Part shown: positions 45,921-56,040 of the stretch, piece after piece
Position numbering within the stretch: the first letter of the stretch is position 1
How the letters are laid out: every line of letters begins with the position of its first letter
DNA from: Moniliophthora roreri
Taxonomy: Eukaryota > Basidiomycota > Agaricomycetes > Agaricales > Marasmiaceae
Reading direction: 5' to 3'
NCBI GenBank assembly: GCA_001466705.2
Contig: LATX02000211.1
Span: forward strand, 1,364,001-1,428,000
DNA length: 64,000 nucleotides
Translations under genes and position numbers: made by a program
The notes under the pieces: generated by a model
Seen by the model: only the letters and a program-made list of their open reading frames with translations
What the model was told of the DNA's origin: nothing
Databases searched by the model: none

Positions 45921-46554
45921 CAGACTAGCATAGAACTGCTTAACAATCCATAGAGAATCAGAGTACTGGGATTCCCTGATAAGGTGTTCAAACTCATCAG
46001 TATACCCATCTATAGTCCAATTGCACATGTAGTATGCAGTGGAGTTCAGATGAGCATATGCTAGTGCAGCAGAGTCCAGAACTGTGAAGTGCTCTCTAAG
46101 AAGCTGTAGAAAGGTGTCAAAGGTGCCCCAGTGAGGTGTACTCCTGGATAGAATGCCTTGACCATAATAGGAAGCCCAAAGTGCAGCATTTCTCTTTGTC
46201 ATAAGGCCTAGGACTCAGTTGATCTTGAAAGCATCATTAGTAAATCCAGGGTGAGAGTAAATGTAGAAAAGACATTGAGTAATAAAAGCCTTCACCTTTG
46301 GTGTGGTCTCCATCAAACTCTGGTGGCAGTGTGAGTTTAGGGAGTTTAGAGGAACCAGGTTGAGAGGTAGAACAAGATGGACCAAGTGGTGAAAGTGGTG
46401 GAGCAGTGGTAGAAGGAGGTAGTGGTTGTGATGAAGATTTGAAATGCTCCATGGCTGATAGTAGAGCCTGCAGCATGTTCTGTGTGGCTGTGTAGCACTC
46501 TGGAGACAGCTTCAACTGTGCTTCAATCTGGAACAACCTCTCTGGAATATCCAT
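45880..46554 (-). pseudogene. F-family Gag, truncated copy I
   Basis: Minus strand, ATG 46554. Homologous along its length to the F Gag at 50440-51577: SAMEHFKSSSQPLPPS, LPPEFDGDHTKG, MTKRNAALWASYY, SAALAYAHLNSTAYYMCN, YTDEFEHLIRESQYSD. It breaks near 46.23 kb and is cut at about 45.88 kb, before the zinc knuckle. Upstream are the leader and a partial LTR (46723-47278). Confidence 0.78.
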
Positions 46555-46722
46555 TCCTGACTAGCTCTAATAGCAATAGTGGTGACAAGAATAGTGGTGT
46601 AAGAGTTAGGAAGTAGTGTAAGAGTTAGGAAGTGGTTGGAAAGTGAAAACTTCAAAATGAGGTTGAGTGGCTCAGTGGCTCAGTGGCAACCACTTGGTAA
46701 CTTGGAGTTTAGCCTTTTCTAC

Positions 46723-47278
46723 TGTAAGGGCAACCTCTGGACAGTATCACACAAGCCTAGCAGTGGGGGATCTACAGTATATTAACACTAGAATATATAA
46801 AAACACAAAAACATCACATCTAGCAGTGGGAAATCCAAAGAGAAAAGGCTAAAAGAATTCCACTGCCATTGTTACAGTATATATGACAGAGTATTGGGGG
46901 GTCTTGACTCACATAATCTAAACTACATCATATATGACAATGTCTCAAGAAGGCATGAGAACTATGACATATCTAAGTGCCAGAGCGCTAAAATCTGTGT
47001 CTAAACAATAGAAGAATATATAACAATGAAGGTATAACATATAAAAACATCACAGCATGTATAGTAGAACAGTAAAAGGATATACAAAGTGAAACTCACA
47101 AAGTGCTGCAAATGAGCTAATAAGACTTGCACTGAAAAATAGATATTATGCAATAACAGATGGATGTAGGGACCTGTGGTGTTGGGGATAAGGTTTTTGA
47201 TAGTGCAGAATGCACTCGAATGCACCATTAGGCCCACAGTCCAACAGGTAACGCGCTATAAACGTTTGAAATCCAAAT
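46723..47278 (-). repeat. F-family LTR, copy I, 5' end missing
   Basis: It reads TGTAAGGGCAACCTCTGG on the plus strand, i.e. the LTR's 3' end, and runs to about 47278. The outer 5' portion (TGTAAGGGGAACATC) is missing. Next to it GTAGAAAAGGCTAAAC is the primer-binding region, complementary to the LTR's TTTAGCCTTTTCTC. Confidence 0.82.
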
Positions 47279-47367
47279 TGCATAACTTCTATAGATCTAA
47301 GTGGTTCTGTGTCTTAAAGAAGGATGGAAAGAGCCTTTGGCTGGTACATAGTCTAGAACCCTTAAAC

Positions 47368-48270
47368 TGAGTGATGATTCAGTATTCTGGTGTGCCTTCT
47401 GTGACAGCAGAAGTAGCAAATCACTTTGCTGGACACACTTGTCTTGGATTGCTAAATATATGGGTTGGATATAATGAAAGATTGATAGATAAGGAGTCAA
47501 GGGGCTTGACTACCTTTCAAACACTATTCAGACCACATAGGTTGGTGAAATTACCTATAGGATGGACAAATTCAGTACTCATATTCCATGATAATGTATG
47601 CTATATCTTTAGAGATGAGATCCCACATGTAATTATGCCATATGTGGATGATGTATCTTGTTGAGGACCTCCTTCACAATACAAGCAACTGGATGGAAGC
47701 TTCAAAACAATACTAGAAAATCCTGGAATACAAAGATTCATATGGGAACATGTAAATAACATAAATTGATTTCAAGCCTGGTACACTAGTACAAATGCAT
47801 AACACAGCCATAGAAAAGGAATTGGATCACAAGATGTACTCTAGATATTTGGGCCCAATGATAGTAATCAGAAGGACCAAAGAGGGATGATACATTTTAG
47901 CAGATATGAATGGAGCAGTAAAGAAAGAAAAGATAGTGGCTTTCAGAGTCTTACTACACCATGCTCACTATGAACCTATTAAACTCCTGGAGAACATACA
48001 TGATTTGATTGACTTATCAAAAGAGCAGCTGGAAAAGATGCTCAAGACCTATAATGCAGATCAGTATGATGGTGAAGACTTTGCATTCACCAAAGTGCCT
48101 AAAATGAAATGGCCACTGCTGGGAAAAGAAGTAGATGATGCAATGGAAGAAAATGAGTTATCTAGCTCTGAAAATAAAGAAGAAAATGAAGAAAGCAAAA
48201 ATAAGAGAAAGACTAGATTGAGAAAAGCAGGAAGTCTCCAGAGAAGTCAAAGTCTGGATGATAGGAAGTA
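47368..48270 (+). pseudogene. Gypsy element H: RT piece joined to integrase tail
   Basis: The first part has HRLVKLPIGWTNSV, FHDNVCYIFRDEIPHV and PYVDDVSC, the RT catalytic region with a YVDD active site. After about 47.8 kb it jumps to an integrase C-terminal region (KMYSRYLGPMIVIRRTK) and a helical tail (LPENIHELIDLSKEQLEKM-like). RNase H and the integrase core are deleted. The C-terminus (47906-48271) is a 121-codon open frame rich in Glu/Lys/Asn. This family differs from A-F. Confidence 0.65.
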
Positions 48271-48398
48271 ATCTGTACCTTAAGAAAGGCATGCACTGCC
48301 CAGATAGCCCAATAGGATAGAGCATGGATGGATATGTGCCTTTGACATAAACATGGGTCCTCTGAAAAAGGTTGTGAGTTCAAATCCCACTCCAGACA
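48271..48398 (+). repeat. tRNA-Lys-like unit 1
   Basis: A degenerate CTGTACCTTAAGAAAGGCATGCA hairpin precedes a tRNA-like body with a D-arm/A-box (ATAGCCCAATAGGATAGAGC) and T-arm/B-box (GTGAGTTCAAATCCCAC). About 50 nt separates the arms, more than in a normal tRNA, so it is a pseudo-tRNA or tRNA-derived repeat. Confidence 0.65.
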
Positions 48399-48482
48399 AG
48401 ACATGAATAAATTATAAATTCAAGTTCTTAAAGATTGAATATAGGAGATAAAGTATATGAGACATCTGGTTGGAAAGAATAG

Positions 48483-48606
48483 GATACATACCTTAAATAA
48501 GGAATGTATCACCCAGATAGCTCAATTGGCTAGAGCATGATGAACAATTATATATGAACCAGGTTCAACATCTTAACATTGTGGGTTCAAGTCCCACTCT
48601 GGTCAG
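48483..48606 (+). repeat. tRNA-Lys-like unit 2 with 5' palindrome
   Basis: A near-perfect 28-bp palindrome (GATACATACC, TTAAATAA, GGAATGTATC; 48483-48510) is followed at once by ATAGCTCAATTGGCTAGAGC (A-box) and GTGGGTTCAAGTCCCAC (B-box, T-arm). The acceptor halves pair at five of seven positions. D- and T-arms are closest to tRNA-Lys. An insertion of about 20 nt sits in the anticodon region. Confidence 0.72.
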
Positions 48607-48696
48607 ATTTACCAATTGATAAGTCTTTAGATGTATTGGGTTCATTTTGCAAATAATAAAGCAAGAAAAGCATAATAGCAAAAGATATCAGGAAGT

Positions 48697-48820
48697 GATA
48701 CATACCTTAAATAAGGAATGTATCACCTAAATAGCTCAATTGGATAGAGCAAGATGGACAAATACATACAGACCAGGTTCCACATCTTAATGTTGTAGGT
48801 TCAAGCCCCACTCCAGACAC
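48697..48820 (+). repeat. tRNA-Lys-like unit 3 with 5' palindrome
   Basis: The same palindrome (48697-48724), then ATAGCTCAATTGGATAGAGC and GTAGGTTCAAGCCCCAC. AAGATG and CATCTT form a perfect six-pair anticodon-like stem around a long loop. The acceptor stem no longer pairs. Units 2 and 3 are spaced 214 bp start to start. Confidence 0.72.
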
Positions 48821-49509
48821 ATACCTAGTGATAAAACTATTGCTTTTGGATGGGATAGATAAGGTCTATAGACCTATTACCCATAATTTAAAAAGCATAA
48901 GTGTAGAATTCATCAGGTCAGAGACAATCAGATACATAGAAAAAGAGATATGATCAGATACTGGATGACACCTGGAATAGCATAACAGATGTGTTGGCAG
49001 GACATATTAAAGGATAGCACAAAGGCCTTGGGTTCAAATCCTAGAAAGGCACATTGCCAAAGTTGAATCAATATGGCTTTTTGCCATCAGTAATGACAAT
49101 ATAGAAATCAGACAGAAGTCAGAACGACTGTCATTGGCTATATGCACCTTTTAGAAGGTCCATAGAAGACTTAGCAAAGTAATATGGATGAATAGAAAAG
49201 AGATATCCAGACATTTATTAGTAGATACTGGACATCAGCAACACTATTAGGTGATATACAACACTGTGTTTAAGATAAGTCCATAATGAAAGGCTATATA
49301 AATGAAGAGAACATTGTAAAGACATGAAGCAAACAGAAGATGGAAGTCTACTGAATTGACCCCAGAGCATCTTGTGAATATGAGTGTAAGCTTGGCAGTA
49401 ATGGCGAATGATAGGGACAAAAAGTGAAAGCACTTCATTCAGCCACCTGAGAAGCAGTGTTAGAAGGCCCAGCCACAGTCTCTTGAGGACTAGGAACAAC
49501 CTCCACATT
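48821..49509. other. Unassigned DNA with a possible fourth tRNA-like scrap
   Basis: Near 49000-49050 GGATAGCACAAAGGCC and TTGGGTTCAAATCCTAG resemble arms of the tRNA-like units. The minus strand from about 49510 to 49440 reads a short open tail ending SNTASQVAE before a stop, possibly the end of a retroelement protein. Nothing else was recognised. Confidence 0.3.
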
Positions 49510-50289
49510 TGTAAGGGGAACATCTGTTTTCCTAATTACCTTACTATACTAGAGTGGTGTACTTAGTTGCTTCATTTCGAGTTGTTATGATGAGGTACAG
49601 TGTTCGGAGTGTTGTACATATAATCTCTTTATGTTTCCCTTCAATTCTGCACCTACAGCTATCTTATAGCATCTCTAGATCATCCAGTATGTTCAGTTGA
49701 ACATCAAAGTGCTCAGCTCACTGAGTTACGCATTTTCGATTTCAAATGTTCGTAGCGCGTTACCCGTTGGACCGTGGGCTTAATAGTGGATTCCAGTGCA
49801 TTCTGCACTATTGAACACCTTATCCCCAACGCCACAGGTCTATATATCCATCCGTTATCGCGTAATATCTATTTTTCGGTGCAAGTCTTATCAGCTCATT
49901 TGCAGCACTTTGTGAGTTTCACTTTGTATGTCCTTCTACTGTTCTATTATACATGCTGCAATGTTTTTATATGTTATACCTTCATTGTTATATGTTCTTC
50001 TATTGTTTAGACAAGGATTTTAGCGCTCTGGCACTTAGATATGTCATAGTTCTCATGCCTTCTTGAGACGTCGTCATATATGATGTAGTTTAGGTCATGT
50101 GAGTCAAGATCCCCCCAATACTTCGTCATATATACTGTATCCATGGCAGTGGAATCCTTTTAGCCTTTTCTCTTTGGATCCTCCACTGCTAGGTGCGATG
50201 TTTTTGTGTTTTTATGTATTCTAGTGTTAACATACTTTGGATCCCCCACTGCTAGGCTTGTGTGATAGCCTCCAGAGGTTGCCCTTACA
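49510..50289 (+). repeat. 5' LTR of gypsy element F
   Basis: 780 bp, TGTAAGGGGAACATC...GGTTGCCCTTACA; the ends are inverted repeats (TGTAAGG/CCTTACA). A TATATA sequence (about 50129) lies 30 bp before CCTTTTAGCCTTTTC. The LTR is followed by GTAGAAAAAGGCTAAAC. AAAAGGCTAAA (50295-50305) is the exact complement of TTTAGCCTTTT (50159-50169), which again suggests self-priming. Confidence 0.9.
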
Positions 50290-50439
50290 GTAGAAAAAGG
50301 CTAAACTCCGAGTTACCAGGTGGTTGCCACTGAGCCACTGAGCCACTCAACCTCATTTCGAAGTTTTCACTCCCCAACCACTTCCTAACTCTCACACTAC
50401 TATTCTTGTCACCACTATTGCCTTTGGAGCTAGTCACAG

Positions 50440-51577
50440 ATGGATTCTGGAGATAGGTTGTCCCAGATTGAACCAGAGTTGAAGCTATCAAGAGCGTCAC
50501 ACAGCCACACAGAACGCGCTGGAACCGCTATTATCAGCCATGGAACAGCTCAAAACTTCGTCACAACCACCACCTTCCTCACCACTAGCTCCACCACCTG
50601 TCCCACCTTCTGGTCCTGCTACCACTGCTATATCAGACCCTGCTGTCAGGAAGCCTCCAAAGCTTGCCCCTCCTCCTGAATTTGATGGAGACCACACCAA
50701 GGGGAGAGCTTTCATCACTGCCTGTCAACTCTACATCCAGGCACATGGAGGTTTCCAGTCTGACACTCAGAAGATCATGTGGGTGTTCAGTTACATGACT
50801 AAGAGAGATGCTGCAGCCTGGGCCACTATGCGTACTGAACAGATCATTGGTTCCAACAGTGATTGGGGTACTTGGGATGGTTTCTTGACAGAATTTCACA
50901 TGCATTTCTCAGTTTTGGATGCACTAGCTCTAGCACGATCATGCCTCAACACCAATGCATATTTCATGAAGAACTGTACCCTTGATGAGTATACAGATGA
51001 ATTCATGCGCCTTATCTATGAATTGGGTTATGCTGATGATCTTGTCAAGGTAGAACAGTTTTGTGTTGGTCTCAAGCCCTCTATTGCTACTTGCATTGGA
51101 ACATCACACCCTTGCCCTGCTGATGATGACTTCAATGGTTGGGTAGAACATGCATGCATTCTGTACAAGAATGATGTGGAGACTGCTGCATTTCACTCTC
51201 GGGTTGCAGCACTGAAATCCACTATCCCATCTAGATCAACAGCACTCCCTTGTACAAGTTCCTCATTCAGTACTACCACTCCTCCTTCTCCTCCAACATC
51301 TAAACCACTTCCTATGGGCATTCCTATGGATGTTGATGCTGCCAAACATGCTAAGACATCACAACCAGTGGCAAAATGTTATTGTTGTGGTAGTACTAGT
51401 CACTTGGTTTGTGATTGTCCTCAGTGCTTTGATATCCATTTCATGTCACAAGATGAAGTTCAGGAATACTGGCAACAGCAGGCATTTGTTCAGAATGAAG
51501 TGGAGCTGCATGCTACACAAGCAGATGAGGAAGTGGAGAATAACATTGAGCAGAGTTTTGGCACCAGCAGCGAGTGA
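50440..51577 (+). pseudogene. Element F Gag, one frameshift near the N-terminus
   Basis: The original start is ATG 50440 (MDSGDRLSQIEPELKLS). A single-base frame change near 50490 breaks it; from ATG 50540 the frame is open for 345 residues. Pro/Ser-rich N-terminus, then the Gag domain: PPEFDGDHTKGRAFITACQL, YMTKRDAAAWATMRTEQI, GTWDGFLTEFHMHFSV, YTDEFMRLIYELGYADD. The zinc knuckle CYCCGSTSHLVCDC is at about 51.38 kb. The tail is acidic with Gln. Translation into pol would have continued into the protease at 52334, but a solo LTR now intervenes. Confidence 0.85.
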
Positions 51578-51665
51578 GGAGTATGCCCTCATTGCCTACA
51601 TACAATCAGTTTTCTTGTCTTTCTGTAGATGAACCAGCATCAACAGGTGATGATACCCCAAGTGA

Positions 51666-52333
51666 TGTAAGGGGAACATCTGTTTTCCTTATTACCTTAC
51701 CATACTAGAGTAGTGCACTTAGTGTCCAGAGTGTTGTACATATATTCTCTTTATATTCCCCTTCAATTCTGCACCTACAGTTATCCTATAGCATCTCTAG
51801 ATCATCCAGTATACTCAGCTGAACATCAAAGTACTCAACTCACTGAGTTACGCATTTTGGATTTCAAATGTTCGTAGCACGTTACCTGTTGGATCATGGG
51901 CTTAATGGTGGATTCCAGTGCATTCTGCACTATCGAACACGTTATCCCCAATGCTGCAGGTCTGTATATCCATCTGTTATTGTGTAATCTTTATTTTTCG
52001 GTGCAAGTCTTATCAGCTCATTTGCAGCACTTTTTATATGTTCTTTCACTGTTTAGACATGGATTTTAGCGCTCTGGCGCTAGATATGTCATAGTTCCCA
52101 CGCCTTCTTGAGACGTCGTCATATATGATGTAGTTTAGATCACGTGAGTTAAAACCCCCCCATACTCTGTCATATATACTGTAATGATGGCAGTGGAATC
52201 CTTTTAGCCTTTTCTCTTTGGATCCCCCACTGCTAGGTGCGATGTTTTTGTGTTTTTATGTATTCCAGTGTTAATATACTTTGGATCCCCCACTGCTAGG
52301 CTTGTGTGATAGTCTCCAGAGGTTGCCCTTACA
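51666..52333 (+). repeat. F-family solo LTR inserted between gag and protease of F
   Basis: 668 bp, TGTAAGGGGAACATC...TTGCCCTTACA, with target duplicates AGTGA (51661-51665) and AGTGT (52334-52338), four of five matching. Removing it joins DDTPS to VDSTTDC in frame, so it entered an already integrated element F. Confidence 0.88.
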
Positions 52334-53189
52334 AGTGTAGACTCTACAACTGATTGTACATCAGAAGCCATACTCTCTCAACCACATCTATCACATCCAC
52401 CTAAACTACCCTGCTGGGAGAAATGTCTACAAGAGTCATTCAAGATAGCAGTGACTCCTAGCAAGAACTGTCTGGAGATTCCAATTGAACTGCAGTGTAC
52501 AGAGTCAGGTGTTTTAAGGGCTACATCTGGCTTTGTAGATTGTGGTGCTACAGACAAGTTCATTGACAAGGACTATGCCAAGTCAAATAGGTTTGTCCTC
52601 CATCCTCTCATTTGTCCTATACCTGTCTATAATGTCAATGGCTCTCCCAATTGCCTGGGTACTATTCCTGAGATGGCTGATGTTGTGCTCAAGTACAAGG
52701 ACCACACAGAGCGTACCATGTTTGCTGTTACATCTCTTGGGAAGCAGACTGTGTTATTGGGCTATTCATGGCTTGAGAAGCACAACCCAGAGATCAACTG
52801 GCAGACTAAGGAGGTCAAGATGAGTCACTGTCCACAAGTGTGTACTACTTGTAGAGATGAAGTATGACAGGAAGCCAGACTCCATCATGCTGAGGCTCAC
52901 CATGCACACAAATGGAATGCTCAACTATGGCCTACCTTCACTGAAGATCTTGACAGTGAAGATTGTGCTCTATCAGACGATGAAGATGATTCTGACATGG
53001 ATAGGGATCCCAGTGTTGGAGCTGATGCATTGGAAGAAGAAGATTGCATTTTTGCCTGTAACCTTTGTCCTACTCCTCCTGCTCACCACATCAATGCTAC
53101 TAGCACTGTTTCACAGTGGTTAGCTGAAGCAGCTGCAAAGGACCATCAAGCCAAATCCTCAGTGCGTGATAACTTGCCCAAGCAGTTCT
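52334..53189 (+). pseudogene. Element F protease region and protease-RT linker
   Basis: It begins with a Ser/Pro/His-rich linker, then FVDCGATDKFID (retropepsin-like, D-C-G-A in place of D-S/T-G) and VLLGYSWLEKHNPEINW. The frame shifts after 52867. A Glu/Asp-rich linker leads to RDNLPKQFW, where an inverted partial LTR interrupts. Confidence 0.75.
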
Positions 53190-53785
53190 GGGGGGGTCTT
53201 GACTCACATGATCTAAACTACATCATACATGACGACGTCTCAAGAAGGTGTGAGAACTATGATATATCTAAGCGCCAGGGCGCTAAAATGCGTAACTAAA
53301 CAATAGAAGAACATATAACAATGAAGCTATAACATATAAAAACATCGCAGCATGTATAGTAGAACAGTAGAAGGACATACAAAGTGAAACTCACAAAGTG
53401 CTGCAAATGAGCTGATAAGACTTGCACCGAAAAATAGATATTACGCGATAACGGATGGACGTAGGGACTTGCCGCGTTGGGGATAAGGTTTCCGATAGTG
53501 CCGAATGCACATTAAGCCCACGGTCCAACGGGTAACGCGCTACGAACATTTGAAATCGAAAATGCGTAACTCAGTGAGTTGAGCACTTTGATGTTCAACT
53601 GAACATACTGGATGATCTAGAGATGCTATAAGATAGCTGTAGGTGCAGAATTGAAGGGGAACATAAAGAGAATATATGTACAACACTCCGAACACTGTAC
53701 CTCATCACAACAACTCGAAATGAAGCAACTAAGTACACCACTCTAGTATAGTAAGGTAATTAGGAAAACAGATGTTCCCCTTACA
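53190..53785 (-). repeat. F-family partial LTR in reverse orientation
   Basis: Its right end carries CAGATGTTCCCCTTACA (the LTR start, minus strand). The left edge lies inside the LTR, with about 190 bp of the 3' part missing. It separates the linker (LPKQFW) from IFSKESFDHLPEH at the start of the RT region. Confidence 0.85.
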
Positions 53786-55402
53786 TCTTCTCCAAGGAAT
53801 CCTTTGATCATCTTCCAGAACATCAGCCATGGGATCATGCAATTGAGTTGATACCTAGTCCTCTGCCCAGTGCAACCAAGGTGTATCCTCTATCACCTAA
53901 TGAGCAGGAAGAATTGGACTCCTTTCTCCAGGAAGGACTTGCATCTGGTCATATTCATCCCTCAAAGTCTCCTATTAGTGCTCCAGTCTTCTTTGTCAAG
54001 AAGAAGGATGGCAAGCTGCGATTTGTTCAGGATTATTGCAGCTCAACACCATTGATGAGCTGAACAACCAGCTCACAGGTGCCAAATACTTCACTAAACT
54101 GGATGTATGATGGGGCTTCAACAACATCCATATCAAAGAAGGTAATGAATGGAAAGCAGCATTTCATACTAACTGTGGTCTATTTGAACCTCTTGTGATG
54201 TACTTTGGGCTTACCAACTCTCCAGCCACATTCCAGACCATGCTGAATGACATCTTTCAGGACCTTGTACTGGAAGGTGTTGTTTGTGTCTATCTTGATG
54301 ACATCCTAGTCTTTGCCAAGACCAAGGAAGAGCATGACCGCATTTTGGCTCTTGTCTTGGAACACCTCCATGAACAGTGTCAAAAACCTATTGGTGAACT
54401 GCATCCTACTTCCACTGCTCCTGAGCACTGGCACACTGTGTCTGTTGACTCTATAGTTGAGTTGCCAGAAGCTCATGGGTTTGACACTATCATGAATGTT
54501 GTGGATGCTCCTGGAAACCATGTGCATTTTCTGCCAACTCACACTACTATCAATGCAGAAGGTGCTGCAAGGCTGTATCTCAAAGAAGTGTGGAAGCACC
54601 ATGGACTCCCTGTGAACATGATTTCAGACAGAGGTACACAGTTTGTAGCTGAATTCACTAGGGAGCTCTACTGGCTTCTTGGGATCAAATTAGCTGCATC
54701 CACAGCATATCACCCTCAGACTGATGGCCAAACTGAACAGGTTAACCAGGAGTTAGAGGAATACCTATGCCTGTTTGTCTCACATTGTCAAGATGACTGG
54801 GATGAACTTCTATCATTGGAAGAGTTTTCCTACAATAATCACATCCACTTCTCTACTCAACAAACTCCATTCATGCTAGATACTGGCTGCAATCCATGAA
54901 TGGGATTTGAACCCAATCAACCACCATCTGAGGCTGAAGAAGCTAAGGCAGCTCTGGACAAAGCCAAGCAGGAATACACTCAATACTACAACAGATGTTG
55001 TGTCCCTGCACCAGAGCTCAAGCCAGGAGACAAGGTATGGCTGGATGCCTCTGACATTCAGACAGATCAACCCTCCAAGTAGCTTGCAGACTGCAACCTT
55101 GGTCCATTTGTTGTTGAATGTCATGTTGGATCTGGAGCATACAAGCTGAAGTTGCCAACTACTATGAAACAGCTACAACCTTGGTCCATTTGTTGTTGAA
55201 TGTCATGTTGGATCTGGAGCATACAAGCTGAAGTTGCCAACTACTATGAAACAGCTACACCCAGTGTTCCCAGTTGTCAAACTTATTGCATATACACCAG
55301 ACCTATCCCTGGATGAGCACCAAAGCCCCCTCCTGCACCTGTGGTGATTGAAGGAGAAAAGTACTACAAGATTGACACCATCATTGATGCAAAGTACAGA
55401 TG
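53786..55402 (+). pseudogene. Element F pol: RT fused to integrase by internal deletion
   Basis: RT: YPLSPNEQEELDSFLQEGLA, PVFFVKKKDGKLRFVQDY, KLD motif (about 54.10 kb), [16 protein letters not shown] and the [12 protein letters not shown] active site (about 54.29 kb). At about 54380 the frame continues without a stop into integrase ([46 protein letters not shown]). RNase H and the integrase zinc region are therefore deleted in frame. The C-terminal part (54900-55083) has LKPGDKVWLDASDI, then an 82-bp tandem duplication breaks the frame. Confidence 0.82.
55095..55258 (+). repeat. 82-bp tandem duplication in integrase tail
   Basis: Units 55095-55176 and 55177-55258 are identical. The unit length is not a multiple of three, so the downstream frame is shifted. 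The copy covers the LGPF...KLPTTMKQL part of the integrase tail. Confidence 0.9.
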
Positions 55403-55591
55403 GTGGTACATATATTCTCTTTATATTCCCCTTCAATTCTGCACCTACAGTTATCTTATAGCATCTCTATCTAGATCATCCAGTATGTTCAGTTGAACAT
55501 TAAAGTGCTCAACTTACCAAGTTACGCATTTTGGATTTCAGACATTTGTAGCGCTTTACCTGTTGGACTGTGGGCTTAATGGTGCATTCCC
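55403..55591 (+). repeat. F-family LTR fragment
   Basis: Matches LTR positions from GTACATATATTCTCTTTAT to GGCTTAATGGTGCATTCC. Both ends are missing. It stands where element F's 3' end should be. Confidence 0.75.
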
Positions 55592-56040
55592 GTCACCATG
55601 TTTGACAGATTGGTTTGGCTCTATAACTAGAGCTTGGAGAAGTTGATTGGTAGAAGGTTGATTGGTAGGGGCATTTGACATTTTGGGGAATTCTCTGGGG
55701 TCTTGGAAGATATTAGTGGAGTTGTTGGTATGGAATGGGTTCAGGAGTCAGTGTGGGCAGGGTTGATCATCACAGGGATACCACTTGTCTTCAGTAGAGT
55801 AGTAATGGGCGTCTTGGTTATCTTCAGTGTCATAGGCATGAACATGTTCTCTGCAGTCTCTAGCCAGAGTGCTTCACTGATGCAAGGTTGATGTACACTA
55901 TCAATAGTGCAACTTGAGATCTTGACCTAATGTGGTGCCACAACAACTCTAACTACAGTGGGTAAAATACCCTCTGCACTCAAGTTGGAAAGGAGATAAG
56001 AAAGAGGGTGATCTGGCATAGACTCTGGATCAGTATGATG
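55592..56040 (-). pseudogene. E-family gag start, leader and LTR end, inverted
   Basis: Reverse complement of 44580-45045: gag N-terminus (55592-55683), leader with GMEWVQESVWAG in a shadow frame, primer-binding TTAGGTCAAGATCTC (about 55915-55930), and about 110 bp of LTR. Truncated on both sides. Confidence 0.72.

Noticed and set aside
48271..48820. Functional tRNA genes
   Set aside because: Acceptor stems mispair and the anticodon region is 20 nt or more too long without a clear intron.
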